A stretch of DNA of 39,326 bases from Sphingobacterium sp. (GTDB lineage: Bacteria; Bacteroidota; Bacteroidia; Sphingobacteriales; Sphingobacteriaceae), in contig JALAGS010000150.1 in assembly GCA_022712315.1 (NCBI GenBank), positions 1 through 39,326 of the forward strand. The letters are read 5' to 3'. The position numbers and the translations under genes were made by a program. Below the pieces are notes generated by a model. That model searched no databases. It worked only from the letters and a program-made list of their open reading frames with translations, and was not told the origin of the DNA. The stretch's first letter is position 1, and every line of letters starts with the position of its first letter. This document shows, in pieces, positions 15,809-23,546 of the stretch.

Positions 15809-15849
15809 AAAAAAAAGCCGCCTCAGTAAAACCTGAGGCGGCTTTTTTG
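15809..15849. terminator. Terminator after lysS
   Basis: A 10-bp perfect GC-rich stem (15817-15826 with 15833-15842), 6-base loop, A run before and T run of 7 after. A textbook intrinsic terminator, usable in both directions. Confidence 0.92.
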
Positions 15850-15980
15850 TTTAAACGTATTTGCAGCTAGCTGTCGAATTGCAAATCATAGCACTATACA
15901 ATTGTCACCAATATATGACTCCAGCCAATTGTAGACATTTATTATATTTACATATTGTAAACTAAATCAGCTTTCAGCAT

Positions 15981-17036
15981 ATGAAGAATATTCTTGCGCT
16001 TGACGGTGGTGGTATCCGGGGCATCATTCCGGCCATGGTTCTTGTGGCTTTGGAAGAGAAATTACAAAAGCAGACCATGGATCCCAATGCACGGATTGCC
16101 TCCTATTTTGACTTTATTGCGGGCACAAGTAGCGGTGGAATTCTGACAAGTATTCTTTTATATCCAGAAGAAGGCAATCCCTCCCATCCCAAATTTTCTG
16201 CCCGAGATGCGTTAAACTTATTTGTCAACCATGGAACTGAAATCTTCACTGCCTCCAAATGGCGACGTTTTCTCAGCGAATTTGGGCTGGTCAGTGAACT
16301 GTATTCGTCCAACCCCTTGTCGAATGTGCTGGACCAATACTTCCAGAATGCACGGTTGAGCCACCTGATTAAGCCCTGTATTATTACCGCTTACAACATT
16401 GAATTACGAAAAAATCACTTTTTCAGACAGCAAAAAGCAATTACCCATGGCGAAGCGCGGGATTTCTACCTCAAAGATGTTTGCAAGGCAACTTCGGCTG
16501 CACCAACTTTTTTTCCAGTCGCTGAGATCTATTCACTTTCAAAAACGAGATACCCTTTAATTGATGGCGGTGTATTCGCACAGAACCCATCTATATGTGG
16601 TTTACTTGAAGTATTAAAGGCATTTAACAGCACGCAGATAAACGACATGTTTATGGTATCTTTGGGTACCGGTATGTCAAAAACGGCTTATAATTATGAA
16701 CATTTCAAGAAAAAACTCGCCATCCAGATCGGTCCGGCTTTGGTCGATATCATGACAAGTGCATCGTCAGAAAGTACAGAATTTTTTATCCGACAACTGT
16801 TTCAAAATAATGGCAAGCAGCAAAATTATCTCCGCATAGAACCCGCTAACCTTTCCAGTATCAATGCTTCACTCGATGCGGCTTCCCCAAATAATATACA
16901 GAAACTCATTTCCCTATCGGACAAAATGATCAGCGAGCATGAGGATACACTGGATTATATCGTTGCACATCTAATTAAAGAAAAGAATCAGAATAAGAAG
17001 AAAAATCCATGGAGCAAGTTGATGGATAAGTTCTAA
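15981..17036 (+). CDS. Patatin-like phospholipase
   Basis: A 351-residue lipid acyl hydrolase of the patatin family, with no signal peptide. It begins with the oxyanion motif LDGGGIRG (residues 7-14); the nucleophile elbow is G48-T-S50-S-G52; the catalytic aspartate is D195 in LIDGGVFAQNP. The Ser-Asp dyad is therefore complete. The catalytic layout is also that of CBASS effectors of the CapV type, but no cyclase or other CBASS gene is adjacent, so a housekeeping lipase is likelier. The region upstream (15851-15980) has only a near-consensus TATATTTA box at 15943. The last codons overlap the promoter of the next gene. Confidence 0.9.
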   Translation: MKNILALDGGGIRGIIPAMVLVALEEKLQKQTMDPNARIASYFDFIAGTSSGGILTSILLYPEEGNPSHPKFSARDALNLFVNHGTEIFTASKWRRFLSEFGLVSELYSSNPLSNVLDQYFQNARLSHLIKPCIITAYNIELRKNHFFRQQKAITHGEARDFYLKDVCKATSAAPTFFPVAEIYSLSKTRYPLIDGGVFAQNPSICGLLEVLKAFNSTQINDMFMVSLGTGMSKTAYNYEHFKKKLAIQIGPALVDIMTSASSESTEFFIRQLFQNNGKQQNYLRIEPANLSSINASLDAASPNNIQKLISLSDKMISEHEDTLDYIVAHLIKEKNQNKKKNPWSKLMDKF

Positions 17037-17049
17037 AAGATTACTTTTA
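17019..17049 (+). promoter_or_regulatory. Promoter of the SpmAB gene
   Basis: TTG (17019-17021), 20 bases, TACTTTTA (17042-17049), one base off consensus. The -33 element is within the last codons of the patatin gene. Inferred leader about 12 bases. Confidence 0.4.
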
Positions 17050-17067
17050 CGCATATTTTAAATCTAT

Positions 17068-18300
17068 ATGGCATTAAACTACGTTTGGGTTGCATTTTTC
17101 TTAATCACATTTGCCGTAGCCCTTGTAAAACTAATCTTCTTCGGAGATACAGAAATCTTCCAACAAATTGTAAATTCAATCTTTGACAGCGCAAAAACCG
17201 GGGCAGAAATCTCTTTAGGGCTAATCGGTATGATGAGTTTTGCGCTTGGGATTATGAAAATCGGTGAAAAAGGCGGGATGATCAATATTTTTGCAAAAAT
17301 CGTAGGTCCTTTTTTCCATAAGTTATTTCCTGAGATTCCCAAAAACCACCCTGCGCTCGGCTCTATTCTGATGAATTTCTCAGCGAATGCACTGGGCCTG
17401 GATAACGCCGCTACCCCCTTGGGACTTAAAGCCATGAAAGAACTCCAGGAGCTCAATCCAGATAAGGAAACAGCTACTAATGCACAAATCATGTTTATTG
17501 TGCTCAATGCTTCCAGCTTAACGCTCCTGCCCATTTCCATTATGGCTTATCGAAAGGAAGCTGGCGCACCAGACCCTTCAGATGTTTTTCTGCCAATTCT
17601 GATAGCGACGTTCTTTTCCACATTGGTTGCCTTGATCCTGGTATCCATCTATCAAAAAATCAATCTGTTTAACCGTGTAATTCTAGGATATCTAGGTGCA
17701 ATGGGATTGTTTATTGGTGGGCTACTATATTACTTTTCAGGGTTGCAGCAAACTGAAATTGAAATATTCAGCAAGGTATTCGGTAATGTTATTTTATTTA
17801 GTTTATTCACCTCATTCATCGGCTTAGCTCTTTTCCGTAAGGTAAATGTGTACGACTCTTTTATCGAAGGCGCCAAAGAGGGTTTCGAAGTCTCTGTAAA
17901 AATAATCCCTTACCTCGTCGCCATGCTGGTCGGTATTGCGGTGTTTAGAGCTTCCGGCACGATGGACTATATGGTCGCTGGTATATCCAAGGGAATCGCA
18001 CTATGCGGTTTAGACACCTCCTTTGTAGACGCTTTGCCTGTAGCTTTTATGAAACCGCTTAGCGGTTCAGGTGCACGTGGACTGATGGTCGATCTGATGA
18101 ATGCAAAGGGTCCGATGGACTTCGCGGCACGCGTTGCCTGCGTGATTCAGGGATCAACAGAAACTACCTTTTATGTCCTTGCCGTGTATTTTGGAGCAGT
18201 GGGTATCAAGCGTACAAGGCACGCATTGCCCTGCGCATTATTAGCGGAATTGGCAGGTGTTATTGCAGCAATTATTATCTCCTACATATTCTTTAAATAA
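17068..18300 (+). CDS. Fused SpmA/SpmB-type membrane protein (Gate domains)
   Basis: A 410-residue integral membrane protein in which the first half (about 1-205; MMSFALGIMKIGEKGGMI, NALGLDNAATPLGLKAM) matches SpmA and the second (about 215-410; FIEGAKEGFEVSVKIIPYLVAMLVGIAVFRASG, MKPLSGSGARG) matches SpmB. Each half carries a nucleoside-recognition/Gate domain. In Bacillus the two are separate proteins that affect spore core dehydration; Bacteroidota do not form spores and their fused version has no established job, though transport of a small solute is suspected. The gene lies between patatin and mgsA with its own likely promoter. Confidence 0.88.
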   Translation: MALNYVWVAFFLITFAVALVKLIFFGDTEIFQQIVNSIFDSAKTGAEISLGLIGMMSFALGIMKIGEKGGMINIFAKIVGPFFHKLFPEIPKNHPALGSILMNFSANALGLDNAATPLGLKAMKELQELNPDKETATNAQIMFIVLNASSLTLLPISIMAYRKEAGAPDPSDVFLPILIATFFSTLVALILVSIYQKINLFNRVILGYLGAMGLFIGGLLYYFSGLQQTEIEIFSKVFGNVILFSLFTSFIGLALFRKVNVYDSFIEGAKEGFEVSVKIIPYLVAMLVGIAVFRASGTMDYMVAGISKGIALCGLDTSFVDALPVAFMKPLSGSGARGLMVDLMNAKGPMDFAARVACVIQGSTETTFYVLAVYFGAVGIKRTRHALPCALLAELAGVIAAIIISYIFFK

Positions 18301-18368
18301 CATACGTATATTGCAGAAAAGGCCTGCTTTTATAACAGTGCCAAGGTATTTACAAATATTATATCGTG

Positions 18369-18749
18369 ATGAAAAAAACAATTGCATTAATAGCCCACGA
18401 CGGCAAAAAACCTGAAATGGTTGCTTTTGTCAAAGACCACCAAGAATTATTGGAACGTGCCAATATCATTGCTACCGGTACAACAGGCTCTTATGTCAGA
18501 CAGACCGGTTTACCCGTCGAATTGAAATTGAGCGGACCAATGGGCGGAGATGCACAGATCGCGGCTTTAGCAGCGGAAAGAAAAGTAGATGGTATTATTT
18601 TCTTTCGAGATCCACTGGGAAAACATGCCCATGAACCGGATATCCAAATGCTTATGCGCGTGTGTGATCTTTACAATGTACCATTAGCAACAAATCCAGC
18701 TACGGGAAGTCTCATCATTGAAGGACTATTGGAAGATATTACCGAATAA
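18369..18749 (+). CDS. mgsA: Methylglyoxal synthase
   Basis: Converts dihydroxyacetone phosphate to methylglyoxal and phosphate, a bypass of lower glycolysis used under phosphate limitation or sugar-phosphate overload. The 126-residue protein carries ALIAHDGKK (H10), TGTTG, SGPMGGD with catalytic D61, FFRDPLGKHAHEPD with D81, H88 and D91, and the NPATGSLI C-terminal motif: all conserved positions are present. A GTG codon immediately precedes the ATG and could add one residue. It lies 68 bases after the SpmAB gene and 12 before an OsmC gene. The usual allosteric control is phosphate inhibition (family knowledge). Confidence 0.95.
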   Translation: MKKTIALIAHDGKKPEMVAFVKDHQELLERANIIATGTTGSYVRQTGLPVELKLSGPMGGDAQIAALAAERKVDGIIFFRDPLGKHAHEPDIQMLMRVCDLYNVPLATNPATGSLIIEGLLEDITE

Positions 18750-18761
18750 TTTGAGCAAGCC

Positions 18762-19163
18762 ATGGATAATGAAGTAATCGTTTCAATAGGAAAAATACCT
18801 TATACTACGACGGTACAATACGGCAAACATCAGTTAATTGTTGATGAGCCGGAGGATTTGGGCGGTCAGGATGAAGGTATAAACCCTACTCCCTTATTGC
18901 TTTCTTCTTTAGGCAGCTGTAAAGCAATTACAGTAAAAATGTACGCGGACCGCAAAAACTGGCCCCTGGAAGAAGTTGTCGTACGCTTGACACATGAGGT
19001 ACAACTAAGTGAACAGCAGCAGACGACCTATATCCAATGCTTCCTAAGTTTTAAAGGGAATTTAGATGATATTCAAAAACAGCGGTTGTTTAAAATTGCT
19101 GAAAAATGCCCAGTGCACAAGATATTATCAAATCCTATTGTAATAACTTCAAATCATTTGTAA
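18762..19163 (+). CDS. OsmC family protein
   Basis: A 133-residue member of the OsmC/Ohr peroxidase superfamily. The two reactive cysteines are present: C53 in SSLGSCKAITVKMYA and C116 in AEKCPVHKIL. The N-terminal strands contain the usual DEPEDLGGQDEGINPTPLLL lead-in. OsmC proteins reduce organic hydroperoxides with dithiols. It starts 12 bases after mgsA with no signal between, so the two are one transcript; linking methylglyoxal formation with detoxification is an inference from that proximity. A second OsmC gene lies at 29020-29430. Confidence 0.9.
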   Translation: MDNEVIVSIGKIPYTTTVQYGKHQLIVDEPEDLGGQDEGINPTPLLLSSLGSCKAITVKMYADRKNWPLEEVVVRLTHEVQLSEQQQTTYIQCFLSFKGNLDDIQKQRLFKIAEKCPVHKILSNPIVITSNHL

Positions 19164-19169
19164 TGTTTC

Positions 19170-19200
19170 TTGGGATAACGGACAACACTATTTATATTTG
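19170..19200 (+). promoter_or_regulatory. Promoter of coaA
   Basis: TTG (19170-19172), 20 bases, TATATTTG (19193-19200): exact consensus in both boxes. The expected leader is about 93 bases, long for this window, and contains a CCTTTA...TAAAGG pair and a GGAGGA purine run about 37 bases before the start codon. Confidence 0.65.
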
Positions 19201-19299
19201 TCCGCGCAAAAACGACCTTTAATAATCGCTATAAACGAATCGTAAAGGCTCACTTGTCCTGGAGGAATACAGATATTTGAAATAAAAATAAAGCAAACG

Positions 19300-20259
19300 A
19301 TGCAATTGGATCCACAAATAGCAATAGACTCGCCTTTTAGATCGATCAGACGGGAAGACTGGAAAAATCTAAATGGAAAAGTATTGCACAACTTCAGTGT
19401 AGAAGATCTCGAAAATCTGCATGCCCTGAACGAGCCATTGACAAATCAGGAAATCGAAGAAGTCTATTTTCCGCTAAGTCACTTACTCGAGATTCATATT
19501 GATCGTTTTCAAAGCCTTCATCAGCGGACAAACCGCTTCTTTGGAAAGGAAGAAAGCAAACTTCCTTATATCATTGGGATTGCAGGTTCGGTTGCTGTAG
19601 GAAAAAGTACCACTGCCAGGGTACTGCAGCGTGTACTGAGTCTACTCCCATCCAAACCGAAGGTCGATTTGGTGACGACAGACGGCTTTCTTTACCCCAA
19701 TCAACAGCTTATCGAGCGTGGTATTCTAAACCGAAAAGGCTTTCCTGAAAGTTACGATGCCAAAAGATTAATCCATTTCCTTTCAGCCGTAAAATCTGGT
19801 GCGCCAAAAATCTCCGTCCCGGTATACAGCCACTTGGTATACGACGTATTACCCGACGAGCAGCAACAAGTGATCGAACAGCCGGATATTCTAATCGTCG
19901 AAGGGATCAATGTCTTACAGGTGAATTCTCAGCGGCCACGGAAAGGACACAGTGTATTCGTCTCTGATTTTTTTGATTATTCTATTTATGTACATGCCAG
20001 TGAAAAAAATCTGATTGAATGGTATACCAATCGATTTGAGTCACTCCGTGCAACAGCTTTTCAAAATCCAGCTTCTTTTTTCCATAAGTATGCAAATATG
20101 ACTGCTGACGAAAGTCAGGCCATGGCTGTAAATATTTGGAATGAGATCAATAAACCCAACTTAATCAAGAATATCTTGCCAACGAGGTATCGAGCCGATC
20201 TTATTCTTGAAAAAGGAAGCCATCATTTTGTTAAAAATGTAAAAGTGAGAAAGATTTAA
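19300..20259 (+). CDS. coaA: Pantothenate kinase, type I
   Basis: Phosphorylates pantothenate, the first and controlling step of coenzyme A synthesis; cytosolic. The 319-residue product has the normal length. Walker A is GSVAVGKST (residues 96-104), followed by LVTTDGFLYPN, the VPVYSHLVYDVLPDE region and IVEGINVLQ, all typical of the bacterial type I (P-loop) enzyme, which is feedback-inhibited by CoA. It has a strong promoter with a long leader. Its stop codon overlaps that of the convergent MscS gene by the tetranucleotide TTAA (20256-20259). Confidence 0.96.
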   Translation: MQLDPQIAIDSPFRSIRREDWKNLNGKVLHNFSVEDLENLHALNEPLTNQEIEEVYFPLSHLLEIHIDRFQSLHQRTNRFFGKEESKLPYIIGIAGSVAVGKSTTARVLQRVLSLLPSKPKVDLVTTDGFLYPNQQLIERGILNRKGFPESYDAKRLIHFLSAVKSGAPKISVPVYSHLVYDVLPDEQQQVIEQPDILIVEGINVLQVNSQRPRKGHSVFVSDFFDYSIYVHASEKNLIEWYTNRFESLRATAFQNPASFFHKYANMTADESQAMAVNIWNEINKPNLIKNILPTRYRADLILEKGSHHFVKNVKVRKI

Positions 20260-21104
20260 CCCCTTGCTCGCGAAAACTGCAAAACCTCATTTAATATCGT
20301 ACTCTGCACTTGCTGATGAATTTTGTTACTGGAAGAAATCGTGCTTATCTCCACTTTATACTTGATGTAATCTTTTGCAACATCGGCAACTTTAATCGTA
20401 AATCCCTGGGAATGATCTAAATTTGGATTTTTTTGAAACAGCGGATTTAAATATTCCTCCAATTCTGTCACTGCAACCGATCGATCAATAGGCAATTCAA
20501 ACTTCACGACAATTTTATTCGACTTTTGAGAGGTTTTATTCACTAAAGTCGCCGTAAAAACCAAGTTGTTTGGAATCATCACAGCGTCATCATCTTCATC
20601 CCGCACCACAAGATTGGCAAGTGTAATATCAACAATTTTCCCTTGGTATTCACCTATTTTTATCCGATCTCCTACGGAAAACTGGTCCGAAAACATAATA
20701 ATCAAACCGGATATCATATTCGTAATATACTCTCTAAAAATTACGGCAATTGCCATGGCAACAATCGTCATGCTGGTGATGAAATCCTTGGGATTAATAC
20801 CTACGGCTATCATGAGACTGACAATAATAAAAAAGACATTCCCTACGGTAGCTACGCGGGTAATTCCCAGTACAAAATTTCCGCGGACAACCTGCTGCTC
20901 GTTTCTGCTATTGTATAATTTGACAAGGATAAAATGACCGATTGAAATCAGCACACTTGCGGTCAGAAAAGTGTTTAAGCCATAGGCCATATTACGGATG
21001 ATCTCCCGCTGCTGATAAAAGGTTTCAAATTGAACAAAGGATGCTGTTAGTGCAATCAGTAGTATAATCCGTACAATAAAAGAAATTGAAATTGGTTTTG
21101 TCAT
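20256..21104 (-). CDS. Small-conductance mechanosensitive channel (MscS family)
   Basis: A 282-residue inner-membrane channel that opens on membrane tension to release solutes on hypo-osmotic shock. Two N-terminal membrane helices are followed by the pore-lining helix and the MscS beta domain: SDQFSVGDRIKIGEYQGKIVDITLANLVVRDEDDDAVMIPNN (in two parts, about residues 140-180) is the family hallmark. The C-terminal alpha/beta cytosolic part is complete. It converges on coaA, sharing four bases at the ends, with no terminator visible between. A -7 box lies 34 bases upstream of the start. Confidence 0.92.
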   Translation of the reverse strand: MTKPISISFIVRIILLIALTASFVQFETFYQQREIIRNMAYGLNTFLTASVLISIGHFILVKLYNSRNEQQVVRGNFVLGITRVATVGNVFFIIVSLMIAVGINPKDFITSMTIVAMAIAVIFREYITNMISGLIIMFSDQFSVGDRIKIGEYQGKIVDITLANLVVRDEDDDAVMIPNNLVFTATLVNKTSQKSNKIVVKFELPIDRSVAVTELEEYLNPLFQKNPNLDHSQGFTIKVADVAKDYIKYKVEISTISSSNKIHQQVQSTILNEVLQFSRARG

Positions 21105-21137
21105 TTTTTACACAAGCTTAAGTTGTCTATATATACT

Positions 21138-21145
21138 CAAATTTA
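21138..21145 (-). promoter_or_regulatory. -7 box TAAATTTG of the MscS gene
   Basis: Exact TAnnTTTG on the minus strand; at 20-base spacing upstream stands GTG instead of TTG. Expected leader about 27 bases. Confidence 0.4.
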
Positions 21146-21251
21146 CCACTCCCCCATGCGCTATTCACGACATTTTCCGGAAAGGAACCATAAACAAGCT
21201 TGCTAAACTAAACAATTTTACTTTACGTAAAAAGCATTATCAGGAAATAGC

Positions 21252-21259
21252 TATCTTTG
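21252..21259 (+). promoter_or_regulatory. -7 box TATCTTTG of the copper ATPase gene
   Basis: Exact TAnnTTTG, 24 bases before the ATG at 21284. No clear -33 element at 20-base spacing, which would fit a regulated promoter, although no operator was identified. Confidence 0.4.
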
Positions 21260-21283
21260 TCTAAAGACATTACATGCTATTAA

Positions 21284-23383
21284 ATGAAGGAATCGAACGT
21301 GCAAACTGAACTTAACGTAAGCGGAATGCACTGTGCAAATTGTGCTATTTCAATTCACAAATACCTAGAAAACAACGGAGCAAAAGATATTTATGTGGAT
21401 TTTGCCTCAGACGAAGTCAAGTTTTCCGATATTCCGCTGGAGCAATTACCCGTGTTGGTCAAAGGTATCGAGTCTTTAGGTTACAAAGTAATTGAGGATA
21501 AGGATAAGAAGCCTAGCTTTTGGAAATCAATTGAGTTTAAATTTCTCTGTTGTCTGGTTTTCACCATTCCTTTGTGGAGTCACATGTTTACGGACGTATC
21601 CATCCTGCATGATCCCTATGTCCAATTAGCGCTCTGCGCCCCAGTTTACCTGATTGGTTTTTCCTATTTTGGAATCAGCGCTTTTCGTTCCATCTGGAAT
21701 AAAATGCCCAATATGGATGTCCTTATTTTTGTTGGATCTACAGCCGCATTTATCTATAGCCTGATCGGAACTTACTATCATCTTGGGCATGATTATCAGT
21801 TCTATGAAACATGTGCGACAATTATTACTGTAGTGTTCCTGGGGAACGTTCTGGAAAAAAGAGCTGTCACCAAGACCACATCCGCAATCAAAGAGTTGGT
21901 TAAATATCAGGACATGCGTGCCGTCAGGATTGAAGGCGATCAAGAAATAGAAATACTGGCCAAAGAAATCAAAACTGGTGATATCCTAAAAGTGAATACA
22001 GGAAATCAGATACCAGCAGATGGTGATATTTTAGAAGGACAGGCTTGGGTGGATGAATCGATGTTAACAGGAGAAAGTGTGCCTGTCGAAAAAATAAAAT
22101 ATGATTCCGTCATCGGTGGCACCCTTCTGACAGAAGGCAACATCCGAATTGTTGCTACGAAAGTTGGTTCAAAAAGCGTGCTGTATCAAATTATCCAGTT
22201 AATTAAGGATGCGCAGAGCAAAAAACCACCGATCCAGAAATTCGGCGATAAAGTAGCTGCTTATTTTGTTCCCATTGTCGTCACGATCTCGTTTTTCACC
22301 TTTTTCATTACCTATTTTATTGCCCAATTACCCTTGCAGCAATCCTTGATGAATGCTATAGCAACGCTTGTTGTATCTTGCCCATGTGCGATGGGATTAG
22401 CGACTCCAACAGCTGTTATGGTTGGTTTGGGAAGGGCAGCAAAAAAAGGAATATTGATCAAAGGCGGAAGTACCATTGAGGAAATGTCAGACCTCAAGCA
22501 GATGGTGTTCGACAAAACAGGCACCTTAACCACCGGCGATTTCAATATCAAGGCCATTCAGACATTCGGTATTGAACAATCCCAGGTAGAATCTATCATA
22601 GCGCAGCTTGAAAGCTACTCGAGTCATCCGATTGCGAAATCAATCCGGAAACAACTCAAAGAGATCAAGTCTTACCGCATTATCTTTCAGGAGGTCAACG
22701 AAATACGAGGGAAAGGAATATTTGCAACAGATACAAACGGAAATAGCTATTCCATTTGTAATGCCAAACTTGGGCAAAAAGATTATTCCAATCGTTACGA
22801 CCTCACCTTGACGATCAATGAAGTCGTTATTGCTGGTATTGTGCTGGAAGATCAGATTAAACCTTATGCAAAGGAACTGATACAATACCTGAAAGACAAA
22901 GGGATACGCCCTATTCTTTTAAGTGGCGACAGACAGAGTAAATGCGAGCGAACCGCGCAAAAACTTGGCATTGCGGATGTCTATTGGGACAAAACGCCCG
23001 AAGAAAAACTAGAAATCTTGTTCAAACTAAAAAAGAATGGACCGACAGCAATGGTGGGTGACGGCATCAACGACGCTCCGGCACTTACCGCTGCGGATGT
23101 AGGTATATCGCTTGGAGACTCGACACACATCGCGATCCAATCGGCAAAGGTTATTTTGTTAAACAACGATCTGCGATCGATTGAAAAGCTGCTAAAGATT
23201 GGCCATCATACCTTACTGACCATTAAACAAAATTTATTTTGGGCTTTTGCATACAATATTATTGCTATACCGCTTGCCGCCACTGGCTTTCTTGGCCCGA
23301 TGCTAGCAGCCTTGAGCATGGCCTTTTCGGACCTCATTGTGATCGGTAACTCCATACGTCTGCGCTTTAAGAAAATGAAATAA
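21284..23383 (+). CDS. copA: Copper-translocating P-type ATPase
   Basis: Exports cytosolic copper (Cu+) using ATP; inner membrane. The 699-residue protein begins with a single heavy-metal-associated domain containing GMHCANC (C17, C20), then the actuator TGE loop (LTGESVPVEK, about 261-270), the transmembrane metal site C366-P-C368, the phosphorylated aspartate D410 in DKTGTLT, and the hinge GDGINDAPAL. CPC plus the MxCxxC domain place it among Cu+ (or Ag+) pumps rather than Zn/Cd pumps. No copper regulator or chaperone is adjacent; the SCO protein in this window uses copper in the periplasm. A terminator follows 21 bases after the stop. Confidence 0.93.
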   Translation: MKESNVQTELNVSGMHCANCAISIHKYLENNGAKDIYVDFASDEVKFSDIPLEQLPVLVKGIESLGYKVIEDKDKKPSFWKSIEFKFLCCLVFTIPLWSHMFTDVSILHDPYVQLALCAPVYLIGFSYFGISAFRSIWNKMPNMDVLIFVGSTAAFIYSLIGTYYHLGHDYQFYETCATIITVVFLGNVLEKRAVTKTTSAIKELVKYQDMRAVRIEGDQEIEILAKEIKTGDILKVNTGNQIPADGDILEGQAWVDESMLTGESVPVEKIKYDSVIGGTLLTEGNIRIVATKVGSKSVLYQIIQLIKDAQSKKPPIQKFGDKVAAYFVPIVVTISFFTFFITYFIAQLPLQQSLMNAIATLVVSCPCAMGLATPTAVMVGLGRAAKKGILIKGGSTIEEMSDLKQMVFDKTGTLTTGDFNIKAIQTFGIEQSQVESIIAQLESYSSHPIAKSIRKQLKEIKSYRIIFQEVNEIRGKGIFATDTNGNSYSICNAKLGQKDYSNRYDLTLTINEVVIAGIVLEDQIKPYAKELIQYLKDKGIRPILLSGDRQSKCERTAQKLGIADVYWDKTPEEKLEILFKLKKNGPTAMVGDGINDAPALTAADVGISLGDSTHIAIQSAKVILLNNDLRSIEKLLKIGHHTLLTIKQNLFWAFAYNIIAIPLAATGFLGPMLAALSMAFSDLIVIGNSIRLRFKKMK

Positions 23384-23404
23384 ATACCCTACGCCATAAG
23401 TACC

Positions 23405-23433
23405 AAGACAATCCATAAAAGATTGTCTTTTTT
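23405..23433 (+). terminator. Terminator after the copper ATPase gene
   Basis: A 9-bp perfect stem (23405-23413 with 23421-23429), 7-base loop, followed by T's to 23433. Confidence 0.8.
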
Positions 23434-23479
23434 GTGTATATTAGGACTTGAATCATTCGCTTTTGAGGTTAAATTTTTG

Positions 23480-23487
23480 TAACTTCG
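23480..23487 (+). promoter_or_regulatory. Possible -7 box TAACTTCG of gyrA
   Basis: One base off TAnnTTTG, 59 bases before the gyrA ATG. No TTG at the 20-base spacing. Weak call. Confidence 0.3.
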
Positions 23488-23495
23488 CATGCGTG

Positions 23496-23518
23496 ACAAG
23501 CCAATTTAAGGGGCTTGT
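23496..23518 (+). other. Hairpin in the gyrA leader
   Basis: ACAAGCC and GGCTTGT (23496-23502, 23512-23518) form a 7-bp stem with a 9-base loop, followed by TTTACTAG. It lies in the presumed leader, 28 bases before the start codon. It could stabilise the message or act as a weak attenuator. Confidence 0.4.
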
Positions 23519-23546
23519 TTACTAGTTTTATTGAAACCAAATTCAT

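Noticed and set aside
15981..17036. CBASS-type defence operon around the patatin gene
   Set aside because: Neighbours are lysS (behind a terminator) and SpmAB; there is no nucleotidyltransferase, ubiquitin-like or sensor gene.
17079..17540. 153-codon open frame antisense to the SpmAB gene
   Set aside because: Mirrors the hydrophobic codons of the sense gene; no independent start or promoter signal.
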